Of a DNA stretch of 64,000 bases, positions 53,316 to 60,895 are shown in pieces (within the stretch, counting starts at the first letter, position 1; the number at the start of each line of letters is the position of its first letter). Under the pieces are notes generated by a model. The model was not told the DNA's origin, did not search any database, and was given only the letters and a program-made list of their open reading frames with translations. Source of the DNA: UBA4744 sp963707435. GTDB lineage: Bacteria; Actinomycetota; Acidimicrobiia; Spongiisociales; UBA4744. The stretch lies in assembly GCA_963707435.1 (NCBI GenBank), contig CAVPPF010000007.1:62001-126000 (forward strand), read 5' to 3'. The position numbers and the translations under genes are program-made.

Positions 53316-56287
53316 GATGCGAAGGCTTCCTTGCCTTCCGGCCATTCCGGACAAACGGTGCGGACCCGGCAACGGTCACAGTATGGATTCGGCCTGGCTG
53401 GCCACGCCTCGGCGGCGATTCCCTGGGCTGCCGCTCGCATCGCTGCCTCCACCCGGTCGAGGTACTGAACATCGAATCGTCGGACCGTCACGGACTTTGC
53501 TCCGGTGTTCGCCGGGAACCACAACTCGGCTTCATCGATCGACCCGGAGGCAGCGATCTGTTCGTCGGCCCGCAGAGCCAACAGGTAGAAGCCCAGCTGA
53601 ATGGAGGCCGCGGCATCGGCCAGCGTGGGAATCCGGGAACCGGTCTTGTAGTCGACAATGCGGACCGTCCCGTTGTCGAGCTCAACGCGGTCCGCCTTGC
53701 CTCTCCACACGATGCCGTCGACCTCGAGGGTGATGGGTCGTTCGAGGGCAATAGGAACACCCCGGCTCGGCCAGCGCTCATAGAGGAACGTGATGATCTC
53801 CACGGCGCGTCGATACCAGGCCGTAGCCCAGGGCTCCCCTCCGAAATCGGATGGCTCCCAGAGGGAATCGAGTTCGGCCAGAGCGGCTTCGAGGTCGGCG
53901 TGGGGAACTCCGGAGCGAAGTGCCGAAGCTTCCGCTCGTTCCAGGGTCTCATGGATCAGGTTGCCGAACAGCAGAAATGGCGTTGCGTCGTCACCGACGT
54001 GGAGCCGCCGTTCGAACACGTACCGGCGCGGGCACGTCGTGTAGCTCTCTGCCTGGCTCGGTGAGAGGGTGAGGCCGCTCGTGATGATGCCCCGGTCCGG
54101 GCCCGGTTCCCGAATCCCGGCGAAGTCGGTTGGGGATCTCAGACCCCAGGCTTTGCCCATCCCGAGCATCGAAAGGGCGGCCAGCCGCCGGGGCCGACCC
54201 TCTTCCGGGTCGCGAAGGATCCGGCGTAGCCAGGCCTCTGCTTCCCGGGGCGTGACGGGATGGGTGTGTTCCGGGGGCCGGTTGACCGCTTCCGCGAGGG
54301 ACGCCACCCCCGCAACCATCGGCAGGAACCGGCTCGGCATTCCTTGCCCTTCCTCCCAACCCGATGACGTGGCGGTCCACACCACCCGGCGGTACCCGCG
54401 AGTCATTGCCGTGTAGGCCAGGCGCATCTCCTCCTGAAGGCGGAAGGCCCGGTAGGCGATGGGGTCGGCGGGAAGGGACGGGGAGAGATGGCGCGAACCG
54501 AGCAAGGACTCACGACTCCTCAGATCAGGGAAGACTCCCTCAACGGCATCGGCGATGAAGACGGTGTCGAATTCGAGTCCCTTCGATTGATGGAGGGTGG
54601 TGAGGGTGAGCCGGTCCCGGCGCGGCGTCCGATAACTCAGGAGGGGTCTGGCTTCGAATTCCTCATCTTCGGTGAGCCGTACGTAGTCGACGAGCGTGGC
54701 CTGCGGGTCGCGTTCGAACAACCTCCCCAGGACCTGCGCGAGGGAGCTCCACGCAGCACGCTCGTCCTCCCGCTGCGGGTTCCCGACCACGGCAACGAAT
54801 TGGGGAAGTGTTTCCCAGATATGCCAGAACCCCTGGACTGCCGGTTGCGAGGTTGCCCACGCCGTCTCGGCGAAGAGAGCCGCGAGGGCCGATCCGTCTT
54901 CGAGGTGAGTCGTCAGGGCGTCCGGCCACGCCACTCCCATCCGGAGTCGGTCACGTTCGATCTGGCGGAGTCGTCCCAGGGGAATCGAAAAGAGAGGACC
55001 GAGCAGAATCCGGCGCAGAGCCCGGCCGGCTTCGGGCTCGGGCTCGGTGGCTGCTATCACGCAGTCGAGGATCAGCCGGACGGCCGGGTGATCGGCCAAA
55101 CGCGAGTCCGGGAGGTCGTGCGGGATCTTCCTTCGTTCGAGCACCCGGGAGAGCTCCGGGAGAAACCTGCGCTTGCTCCTCACGAACACCGCCATCTCCG
55201 AATACGGAAGCTGCTCTTCGAGGTGGAGCCGTTCGATCTCCTCGGCGATCCACTCGGCTTCTTCCGTCTGCTGCTGGAAGAGGTACGCATCGACCCGGCC
55301 ATTTCCGGCGGCGGGCTCGACCGGGCCGGCGGCTCCGGGGAGCGACCCGCCCGTGATTCGCTCTGCCGCACCGAGGATCGCCGCCGGGACCCGGAAGGAG
55401 GTCGTCAGGACCAGCCGCTCGGCCGGCCGCCCTTGCTCGTCGGGAAAGTCGGTTGGAAACCGGGAGACGTTGGCCAGATCGGCGCCGCGAAAACTGTAGA
55501 TCGACTGGTAGGGGTCGGCTGCCACGGTCAGATTCCCCTGCGAGGAGTACATTCGCCGGAGCAACTGGACCTGGGCGTTCGTGGTGTCCTGGTACTCGTC
55601 GACCAGCAGGTACCGGTACTGAGCGCCAACGGCTCGAGCCACCTCCGGATGGTCGAGGACCGAAAGCGCCCGTCCGATCAGCGTGCCGTAGTCGATTCGT
55701 TGGCGTTGCCGGAGGGTCGTTTCGTAGCGGACGAACAGCTCCGGCAAACCGGTCCAATCCGATCGTTGACCGGCCAGTTCTCTGAGTTGGGCGCCATCGA
55801 TCAACTGCTCCTGACAGCGCAGGAAGAAGTCGGTCACCTCCCTGGCGAAACTGTTGGTAGTGAGGAGGCCCCGGAACGGAAGCGGCCAGGACTCGACGTT
55901 TTCTGAGGTCAGCAGCTCATGAACCAGGGCAACTTGCTCGGGGCCGGTCAGAAGCGAAGGCATCGTGGTCCAGTTCAACGCTCGCCCCGCGTGGCTCTCC
56001 AGCAGGCGAGAAGCCAACGAGTGAAAGGTAGAAGCGGGCACGGCAGTGGTGGAGCGCTTCAAGCTGTTCTGGACGCGAGTCTTGAGGTCCGCCACGCCGC
56101 GCCGGGAGAAACTCAGGAGGAGGATTTCTTCGGGGTGAACGCCGTCGCTTTCCAGCAGCGACAGCGCCCGCCGTACCAGGAACTCGGTCTTGCCGGTCCC
56201 CGGTCCACCAACGATGAGCTGTGGCCCCTCCGAACGGGCCACTGCCCCGGCCCAGTCTTCGGGGTCGATCCGGTGCTCGGTGGTCAC
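53312..56287 (-). CDS. AdnA-like UvrD/RecB helicase-nuclease
   Basis: A 991-residue partner of the AdnB-like protein with the same architecture. Walker A is GGPGTGKTEF (residues 27-36), motif II LLVDEYQDTT, motif III AADPYQSIYSFRGA, motif VI YTAMTRGYRRV. The nuclease has VDYKTGSRIP and Fe-S cysteines in TTCPRRYVF and YCDRCRVRTVCPEW. Both the Walker motif and DEYQD look intact, so the motor may be active. I prefer GTG 56287 over TTG 56293 because TACGCT at 56295-56300 sits 7 bases before it, fitting a leaderless mRNA. Confidence 0.9.
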   Translation of the reverse strand: MTTEHRIDPEDWAGAVARSEGPQLIVGGPGTGKTEFLVRRALSLLESDGVHPEEILLLSFSRRGVADLKTRVQNSLKRSTTAVPASTFHSLASRLLESHAGRALNWTTMPSLLTGPEQVALVHELLTSENVESWPLPFRGLLTTNSFAREVTDFFLRCQEQLIDGAQLRELAGQRSDWTGLPELFVRYETTLRQRQRIDYGTLIGRALSVLDHPEVARAVGAQYRYLLVDEYQDTTNAQVQLLRRMYSSQGNLTVAADPYQSIYSFRGADLANVSRFPTDFPDEQGRPAERLVLTTSFRVPAAILGAAERITGGSLPGAAGPVEPAAGNGRVDAYLFQQQTEEAEWIAEEIERLHLEEQLPYSEMAVFVRSKRRFLPELSRVLERRKIPHDLPDSRLADHPAVRLILDCVIAATEPEPEAGRALRRILLGPLFSIPLGRLRQIERDRLRMGVAWPDALTTHLEDGSALAALFAETAWATSQPAVQGFWHIWETLPQFVAVVGNPQREDERAAWSSLAQVLGRLFERDPQATLVDYVRLTEDEEFEARPLLSYRTPRRDRLTLTTLHQSKGLEFDTVFIADAVEGVFPDLRSRESLLGSRHLSPSLPADPIAYRAFRLQEEMRLAYTAMTRGYRRVVWTATSSGWEEGQGMPSRFLPMVAGVASLAEAVNRPPEHTHPVTPREAEAWLRRILRDPEEGRPRRLAALSMLGMGKAWGLRSPTDFAGIREPGPDRGIITSGLTLSPSQAESYTTCPRRYVFERRLHVGDDATPFLLFGNLIHETLERAEASALRSGVPHADLEAALAELDSLWEPSDFGGEPWATAWYRRAVEIITFLYERWPSRGVPIALERPITLEVDGIVWRGKADRVELDNGTVRIVDYKTGSRIPTLADAAASIQLGFYLLALRADEQIAASGSIDEAELWFPANTGAKSVTVRRFDVQYLDRVEAAMRAAAQGIAAEAWPARPNPYCDRCRVRTVCPEWPEGKEAFAS

Positions 56288-56309
56288 GAGCAACAGCGTA
56301 GGCGAATAC

Positions 56310-56441
56310 CTACGCCGCCTCGGCCAGGCAGCGATCCGGGTGAGCAGCGCAGTGAGGACATCCGGACGGCGGGCCCTCGAATACCAGTTCAGCGGTGATT
56401 CCGGCTGCGGTGAGCAATTGGGTGATGTCTCGTGTTTCCAT
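56310..56441 (-). CDS. Tiny Cys-containing protein (43 residues)
   Basis: A 43-residue peptide (METRDITQLLTAAG, then FEGPPSGCPHCAAHPDRC) with C-x2-C and a further Cys/His pair, able to bind a metal. The ATG is preceded by TAGCGT at 56449-56454, 7 bases away. Both the protein and its promoter resemble the 66-residue protein at 58079-58279, which argues strongly that this is a real gene. The function is unknown. Confidence 0.65.
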   Translation of the reverse strand: METRDITQLLTAAGITAELVFEGPPSGCPHCAAHPDRCLAEAA

Positions 56442-56503
56442 GACGTTCACGCTATCCGGCGGGTGTGACAGAAAACCCTTCTACGCGAAAGGCGGTGGTG
56501 GCC

Positions 56504-57334
56504 CTATTCGGAGGCACGGCGGGCCACCGCCAGGAGGTGGGGGCTGGCTCCAAGCAGACCGGGCTCCGCTTCGATGCGGCGAAGCAGATCCAGCAGTCGG
56601 TACCTGGCTTGCCCGTCGGCCAGGGTTTGTTCGAGGTTGGGGACTGCCCAACCGATGCTTTCCACCGCCAGGATCCGGGCATCGATGAGACCTGCTTCGA
56701 CCACCTCGGCAAGGAGTTCCTCGGGGAGATGGAAGAAGGCGGTCGTGAAGTAGGCCGGGTGTTTCGTGGGGTTCCGGTGCTGCCCATCGACCAGGTCTTG
56801 CTCGACGATCTGACGGAACACGGGGTCCGCCACGAGATCTCTCACGGCTCCGTCGATCGCCGAGGCGAAGCGTGAGATCCCGGCTGCGAGCAAGACTCCG
56901 CCCGGTCGAAGGATCCGGCGGGCCTCAAGGAGCGCACCGACCCGGTCCTCGCGTGCTACCAGGTGGTAGAGGGGACCGAGCAGGAGAACGACATCTGCGG
57001 AGGCGTCCTCCATGGGCAGGCGGCGAGCATCGGCAACCTCCGCCGTCAGGCGGTCGTTTTCCGCCAAACGCCGCGCTGCATCGACGTGTCGCTCCACAAC
57101 GTCGAAGACGTGGACCCGGTATCCCCGATTGGCCAGCCACGATGCATAGGCACCGGGACCGCCGCCGACATCGGCCACCACCGCTGGTGGCGGGAGGATC
57201 GTCCGCTCGATGATCTCCGTCGTCCGCAGAAACTCGAGGGGGTTGTCGCTATCGAGTCGATCGGCTTCGTTGTAGACCTGATAGAAATCCACGATTGCTG
57301 ACGGCAGATCGCCTTCTGACGGTAGATGGCCCAT
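56504..57334 (-). CDS. Class I SAM-dependent methyltransferase
   Basis: A 276-residue methyltransferase. SAM-binding motif I is VVADVGGGPGAYASWLA near residue 54, followed by the acidic residue in HVFDVVERHVDAA, motif II/III around DASADVVLLLGPLYHL and RILRPGGVLLAAG. The ATG at 57334 is preceded by TAGCGT at 57341-57346, 6 bases away, and is preferred over the upstream GTG at 57340. The GPLYHL form is common in small-molecule methyltransferases. The substrate is unknown. Confidence 0.88.
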   Translation of the reverse strand: MGHLPSEGDLPSAIVDFYQVYNEADRLDSDNPLEFLRTTEIIERTILPPPAVVADVGGGPGAYASWLANRGYRVHVFDVVERHVDAARRLAENDRLTAEVADARRLPMEDASADVVLLLGPLYHLVAREDRVGALLEARRILRPGGVLLAAGISRFASAIDGAVRDLVADPVFRQIVEQDLVDGQHRNPTKHPAYFTTAFFHLPEELLAEVVEAGLIDARILAVESIGWAVPNLEQTLADGQARYRLLDLLRRIEAEPGLLGASPHLLAVARRASE

Positions 57335-57434
57335 CTCCACACGCTAACCGACCTGACTAGTTCTTCGAGGCCTACTTCGAAAGGTTCCCGGTTTTGCTGG
57401 CCGCCACGGAGAGTGGTCAATAGGCTCCCGAAGT

Positions 57435-58028
57435 ATGGGAGGCACACGATCGAGGGCGCACGGCCGGGGCATGATGACGGCGGCGTTGGGCATGGCGCTG
57501 GTCGTCGGTATGGTGCTCGGACCGTCGGGGGCTGCAGGCGACACGACTCCCGTGGCGGGAATGGTCGATCTCCAGGTGGAAGTTGAGGCGCTTCCCGCCC
57601 GCGCCGGGTCCGTTTTCCAATACGAGAGCGCCGTTCGCAATCGCGGTACGCTCGTCGCCGAGCACGTTGAGGCCGTCTTCGAGATTCCGGCTGCCGGCAT
57701 TGCCGTCGACTTCGGGTCACAGTCCTGCACTGCGGTCGGTTCGACCAGGATCGAGCCGGATGGGCCTGCGCTCGAGCAGCCATGGACCGTGACCTGCGAT
57801 CTCGGTGCCCTGGCTCCGGGAAGCGAAAAGAAGGTCACGTTCTCGGTCACCGCAGGTTCGCACGGAACCTGGATCAGCGCGGTCTTCGTCTCGAGCGAAG
57901 TCGGCGACGCCCGGCCCGACAACAACCGTCTTGAGACGCCGATCTATGTCCTCCCGGATGCTCCGGCCTTCTCTCCAAGCTTCCAACAGCCCGGTCGTTC
58001 CAATCCCACAGGCCGGGCAACAGTCTGA
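57435..58028 (+). CDS. Secreted protein with DUF11/CARDB-like domain
   Basis: A 197-residue exported protein. A signal peptide (about residues 1-35) precedes a single beta-sandwich domain. VDLQVEVEALPARAGSVFQYESAVRNRGT and the later TVTCDLGALAPGSEKKVTFSV match the pattern of DUF11 repeats found in cell-surface proteins. Only one repeat and no anchor are seen, so it is probably released or bound to another surface protein. TAGGCT at 57421-57426 lies 8 bases before the ATG. Confidence 0.8.
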   Translation: MGGTRSRAHGRGMMTAALGMALVVGMVLGPSGAAGDTTPVAGMVDLQVEVEALPARAGSVFQYESAVRNRGTLVAEHVEAVFEIPAAGIAVDFGSQSCTAVGSTRIEPDGPALEQPWTVTCDLGALAPGSEKKVTFSVTAGSHGTWISAVFVSSEVGDARPDNNRLETPIYVLPDAPAFSPSFQQPGRSNPTGRATV

Positions 58029-58078
58029 GCGAGCCGGATCGATCGGGCCGCGATCGGGCGGGGAACCGGGCGTCCTCG

Positions 58079-58279
58079 TCAGGCGGCGAGGACGGCACCG
58101 CAATCGTCGCACACCAATGCTTCGAAGCCGGTGAGGTCCAGGAGTAATGCGTAGTGGTCGATCGTGCCACGGCAGACCGGACACTCGGCCTCCGGCCCAT
58201 CGAAGCACGGTGACGCCGATAGCCCGAGTCCTTGCACGAACCGGCTCATTTCGTCGGGTTGGTTCGCTGTTCCTTGCAT
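58079..58279 (-). CDS. Small Cys-rich protein (66 residues)
   Basis: A 66-residue protein with two CxxC pairs: ECPVC near residue 35 and VCDDCG near residue 58, likely a small zinc-binding fold. The first half (FVQGLGLSASPCFDGPEAECPVC) aligns with the 43-residue protein at 56310-56441. The ATG at 58279 is preceded by TAGCGT at 58287-58292, 7 bases away, within a stretch shared with that gene's promoter. The function is unknown. Confidence 0.7.
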   Translation of the reverse strand: MQGTANQPDEMSRFVQGLGLSASPCFDGPEAECPVCRGTIDHYALLLDLTGFEALVCDDCGAVLAA

Positions 58280-58320
58280 GATCCCAACGCTATCGGCCGG
58301 GTATGACAGAAACAGCGCCC

Positions 58321-58803
58321 CTAGATTCCGAGCGAAGGCTGGTGCCGGTGGGCGGTCCCGTCCGGCAGGATGTGGTAGACGTCGCATCCAAGGGTCTCGA
58401 GCTCGGGTGCCAGCGCGGTGAGCCGGTGGCAATGCTCGGGCGCTCGTTCCGCACACAAGAGGGCGACCGGTCCGGTCTCATTCAGGGCGATGACTTCAGC
58501 CAGCGCCCCAAGCCGAGCGGCGTCTCCCGCGAGAGGGGTGCCGGTTCCGGCGGGGGCCGTGGACGATGATCCCATTCCGGATCCTCCGAGACGGTCTCCC
58601 ATCCACCGGTAGCCGAGTCCGGCCGCTGCCGCATAGCCGGCCAGGACGCTCTTTCTGAAGTCCGGGGAGTACTTGGAGTAGGGGGACGAACGAACGTCCA
58701 CGAGGGTGGCCACGCCGTGCAGCAGTAGCAGACGCTCGATCTCCTCGAATGGCGCGTTCCCATGACCGACCGTATAGATCCTCGGCTTTGGTTCTGCGGT
58801 CAC
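58321..58803 (-). CDS. DUF488 family protein
   Basis: A 160-residue protein of the DUF488 family, recognised by IYTVGHGNAPFEEIERLLLLHGV, VDVRSSPYSKYSPDFRK and CAERAPEHCHRL. The last motif, with its Cys and His residues, is the conserved core. The role is not established; family members have been linked to DNA or nucleotide handling only by context. I chose GTG 58803 because homology begins shortly after; there is no good ribosome site. Confidence 0.85.
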   Translation of the reverse strand: MTAEPKPRIYTVGHGNAPFEEIERLLLLHGVATLVDVRSSPYSKYSPDFRKSVLAGYAAAAGLGYRWMGDRLGGSGMGSSSTAPAGTGTPLAGDAARLGALAEVIALNETGPVALLCAERAPEHCHRLTALAPELETLGCDVYHILPDGTAHRHQPSLGI

Positions 58804-58849
58804 GTCCTGATACCCGTTCGAGTGCAGGAGTACCAACCTACCCGGCCGT

Positions 58850-59641
58850 TCAGGCTTCCGATGCCACCAGGGCGGAAACGTCGACCTCTTGCCACGCAGG
58901 GCACACATCCTTGAAGGAACACCAGTCGCAGAGCCGGCCCGGCCGGGCCGGGAACTGATCCCGCACGATGGCCCGATCGATAGCCGCCCACAGGGCGCGC
59001 AACTGACGGTCCATGGCGGCCAACTGGCGCTCTTCGATCGGCAACCGGTACATCGTCGGGCCGTTGAGATAGAGCAGGCGCACCTCGACCGGCGTGCGCC
59101 CGAGCTGCTTCTTGATGAGCAGCGCGTAGATCTTCAGAGCGAAGAACGCCGGCAGCGCATATCGTTCGGGCGGCGCCTTGCCCGATTTGTAGTCGGTGAT
59201 CACCAGGCTGCCGTCGGGCAGCTCATCGATTCGATCCAGGATTCCGCGAATCGTGATTCCGTCGAGATCTTCCAGCATGTCGAGTTCTCGATCGAGTGGT
59301 ACGACCTCGGTGGGGTCTTCGAGACTGAAATAGTTGAGGAGGAGCGTCAAGCTTTCGATGCCCCAGCGGCGTTCTTCTTCGGGAGAGGCGAACAGGTCGG
59401 CGTACTCCTCCGACCCGCGCATTTCCGTCCAAGCCTCCCGGAACAGCGTGGACAGGGCTTCGGGGGTTCGTTCCGCTGCCGGCAGGTCGTAGAGTCGTTC
59501 GAGGGCGAGGTGGGCGGTCGTTCCCCGTGCCTGATGAACCGTGGTCGGTTCGGGCAGACGGTCGATCGATCGAAACTTGAACAGTTGCGGGCACACCTTG
59601 AAGTCGGATGCCCGACTGGGTGAGAGGGTTTCCAGACTCAT
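58850..59641 (-). CDS. RecB-like PD-(D/E)XK nuclease with Fe-S cysteines
   Basis: A 263-residue stand-alone nuclease. It starts LSPSRASDFKVCPQLFKF, has the catalytic VITDYKSGKAPP (D-x-x-K form) near residue 145 and QIYALLI-like helix KIYALLIKKQLG, and ends with GRLCDWCSFKDVCPAW. The four cysteines (one N-terminal, three C-terminal) are placed as in Cas4/AddB-type 4Fe-4S nucleases. No CRISPR array is near, so a repair role with the AdnAB-like pair is more likely. TATAGT at 59648-59653 lies 6 bases before the ATG. Confidence 0.87.
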   Translation of the reverse strand: MSLETLSPSRASDFKVCPQLFKFRSIDRLPEPTTVHQARGTTAHLALERLYDLPAAERTPEALSTLFREAWTEMRGSEEYADLFASPEEERRWGIESLTLLLNYFSLEDPTEVVPLDRELDMLEDLDGITIRGILDRIDELPDGSLVITDYKSGKAPPERYALPAFFALKIYALLIKKQLGRTPVEVRLLYLNGPTMYRLPIEERQLAAMDRQLRALWAAIDRAIVRDQFPARPGRLCDWCSFKDVCPAWQEVDVSALVASEA

Positions 59642-59705
59642 ACGGCGACTATAGGGCACGAGAATGACATGGTTGAGATTCGCGCCGGCGGCCACCAGAC
59701 CCGGA

Positions 59706-59734
59706 ACGCGAAAAGCTTCCATTGATCGCGAAAT
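59706..59734 (+). promoter_or_regulatory. Paired CGCGAAA boxes upstream of RNA unit A
   Basis: ACGCGAAAA (59706-59714) and TCGCGAAAT (59726-59734) are two copies of a box about 20 bp apart, near two helical turns. They lie just upstream of the unit A promoter. The same pair, in slightly different order, precedes units B, C and B'. It is a likely operator or activator site. Confidence 0.55.
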
Positions 59735-59752
59735 CTAGATACGGGGATGGTG

Positions 59753-59781
59753 TTGTCGGCGCCGCACGCTTGAGGTACGTT
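59753..59781 (+). promoter_or_regulatory. Promoter of RNA unit A
   Basis: TTGTCG (59753-59758), a 17-bp spacer and TACGTT (59776-59781) form a good housekeeping-type promoter. Transcription would start near 59788, with no open reading frame or ribosome site following. Confidence 0.6.
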
Positions 59782-59787
59782 GGAGCT

Positions 59788-59942
59788 GCCGCTGAGGGGG
59801 CAACTCCAAAAGCGGACCGGCAGCTACTGAGAAGTGACTGCGGTTTCTCACCGGGAGACCCGCCCTTCGGGGATCGGGAGTTCCGGCGGGAAGAGAACCC
59901 CGAGAGGGTGGATGCTTCGGCGGACGCTCCCTCGGGGTCTCT
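59788..59942 (+). ncRNA. Putative structured RNA unit A
   Basis: About 155 nt. The body begins with a closing stem GCUGCCG/CGGCAGC enclosing a GCAA-capped hairpin (GGGG-GCAA-CUCC). A small GAGA-capped hairpin (UACU-GAGA-AGUG) and the segment CUCACCGGGAGACC follow, then CCUUCGGGG. It ends in the terminator hairpin CCCCGAG/CTCGGGG (59898-59904 and 59931-59937) with a weak T run. It shares order and sequence blocks with unit B. No known RNA family is recognised. Confidence 0.6.
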
Positions 59943-60074
59943 CGCGTTTGGGGCCGGCTTGGGTATCCACGGCTACCACCACCTTGGGACCGCCTTGAGC
60001 GGAATGGTTTTGTTGAGGTTTGGTTTGCGGTTTGTTGGTGGGCGGACGGCGGTATTGCTGGTTGTTGGGGTTGG

Positions 60075-60104
60075 TCGCGAAATTTAGGTTGGTGGTCGCG
60101 AAAA
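60075..60104 (+). promoter_or_regulatory. Paired TCGCGAAA boxes upstream of RNA unit B
   Basis: TCGCGAAAT (60075-60083) and TCGCGAAAA (60096-60104) start 21 bp apart, two helical turns, just upstream of the unit B -35 box. The identical pair is present at 61028-61057 in the second copy and at 60424-60453 before unit C. Confidence 0.6.
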
Positions 60105-60121
60105 CGAAGTGGCGGTTTGGC

Positions 60122-60150
60122 TTGCGGTGGGGGTGGGTTGGTTTTACATT
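60122..60150 (+). promoter_or_regulatory. Promoter of RNA unit B
   Basis: TTGCGG (60122-60127), 17 bp, TACATT (60145-60150). The spacer is strongly G/T-rich on this strand. Start of transcription is expected near 60157. Confidence 0.6.
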
Positions 60151-60156
60151 GTTGGG

Positions 60157-60312
60157 ACCGGCAGTGAGGCAACTCACCGTCGGGGCTGGCACCACTGAGA
60201 GGTGGTGTTGGGCTCCCACCGGGAGACCGGATCCTTCGGGGTCTTGGAGTTTCGGTAGGAGAGAGAATCCCGAGAGGGCGCATACTTCGGTAGACGCTCC
60301 CTCGGGATTTTT
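60157..60312 (+). ncRNA. Putative structured RNA unit B
   Basis: About 155 nt and clearly related to unit A. Closing stem CCGGC/GCUGG surrounds a perfect GUGAG-GCAA-CUCAC hairpin. Next come a 7-bp hairpin CACCACU-GAGA-GGUGGUG and CUCCCACCGGGAGACC. GAUCC-UUCG-GGGUC follows, then a terminator with a 9-bp stem AATCCCGAG/CTCGGGATT (60266-60274, 60301-60309) and five T's. Possible reading frames here have no ribosome site and no protein-like composition. Confidence 0.65.
60266..60312 (+). terminator. Intrinsic terminator of RNA unit B
   Basis: AATCCCGAG (60266-60274) pairs with CTCGGGATT (60301-60309), further supported by GGGCG/CGCTCCC-type pairs inside, followed by TTTTT. This is the best-formed terminator in the window. 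An identical copy is at 61219-61265. Confidence 0.75.
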
Positions 60313-60423
60313 CGCGTGCTGGGGGTTCGGGGTCTGGTGGCCGGTTTCCGGGTTGTCGTCCAGCCGACCACAGACAACGCCTTCGACAACGCTTTCGACA
60401 ACGCATGGCTGGTTGTTGGGTGG

Positions 60424-60500
60424 TCGCGAAATTTGGGTTGGTGGTCGCGAAAACGAAATAGCTTGACGGCTTGCGGTTGCCGGGGGTGGTGTTCTACATT
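60424..60500 (+). promoter_or_regulatory. Paired TCGCGAAA boxes and promoter of RNA unit C
   Basis: TCGCGAAAT (60424-60432) and TCGCGAAAA (60445-60453) start 21 bp apart, as in unit B. They are followed by TTGCGG (60471-60476), 18 bp and TACATT (60495-60500). A TTGACG at 60463-60468 is an alternative -35. Start of transcription is expected near 60507. Confidence 0.6.
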
Positions 60501-60506
60501 CTCGTC

Positions 60507-60895
60507 CGCTGCTTCGGAGGCAACTCGGAAGCGGTACTGGAAACCCCGGTCGGTTTACCGGAAGGGGAGACCGGTTTCCTCGGATGATGCTCTCGTAAGG
60601 GAGCAACGAAAGAGAAGACCTTCGGGTTGACTCGGACGGTCATGTGAGGTTCTTCCCGGTAACGGGGAGCCGCTCCGTAAGGGGCGGGCCACGCTGATCG
60701 GGCTTCGGCCCGGACAGGGTGAGGTTTCGAAACCGGGCTTCGGTCTGGGGCAGAGACCAGCCTTCGGTGCGGACTTCGGTCCGGATCGGAGTTTCGCAGC
60801 CTTCGGGCTGCGGAGGCTGGAACCGGCGAAAGCTGGTTTTGGTTTGAGAACCCCGAGAGGGTGGATGCTTCGGCGGACGCTCCCTCGGGGTCTCT
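60507..60895 (+). ncRNA. Putative large ornate RNA unit C
   Basis: About 390 nt with many stable hairpins capped by standard tetraloops. Examples are GCUCUC-GUAA-GGGAGC (60589-60604), CUUCCCG-GUAA-CGGGGAG (60652-60669), CGCUCC-GUAA-GGGGCG (60671-60686), CGGGC-UUCG-GCCCG (60699-60712), CGGAC-UUCG-GUCCG (60770-60783) and GCAGCC-UUCG-GGCUGC (60796-60811). The 5' end has a CCGCU/AGCGG stem enclosing a GAG-GCAA-CUC hairpin, as in A and B. It ends at the unit-A type terminator (60851-60890). No reading frame is convincing. The family is not recognised. Confidence 0.65.

Larger units (their letters stand above)
59893..60369 (+). repeat. 477-bp direct repeat, copy 1
   Basis: This segment, from the terminator of unit A through all of unit B, recurs 953 bases downstream at 60846-61322, apparently without a difference. 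After position 60369 the copies differ by a single-base indel, match for some 17 more bases and then diverge. The two copies flank unit C. Confidence 0.9.

Noticed and set aside
50238..53468. An open frame of 1076 codons on the plus strand
   Set aside because: It runs antisense across the adnB-like gene. It has no domain and its composition mirrors the GC-rich third positions of the real gene.
58850..59641. Cas4
   Set aside because: The Fe-S nuclease resembles Cas4, but there is no CRISPR array or cas gene nearby, and the AdnAB-like genes suggest repair.
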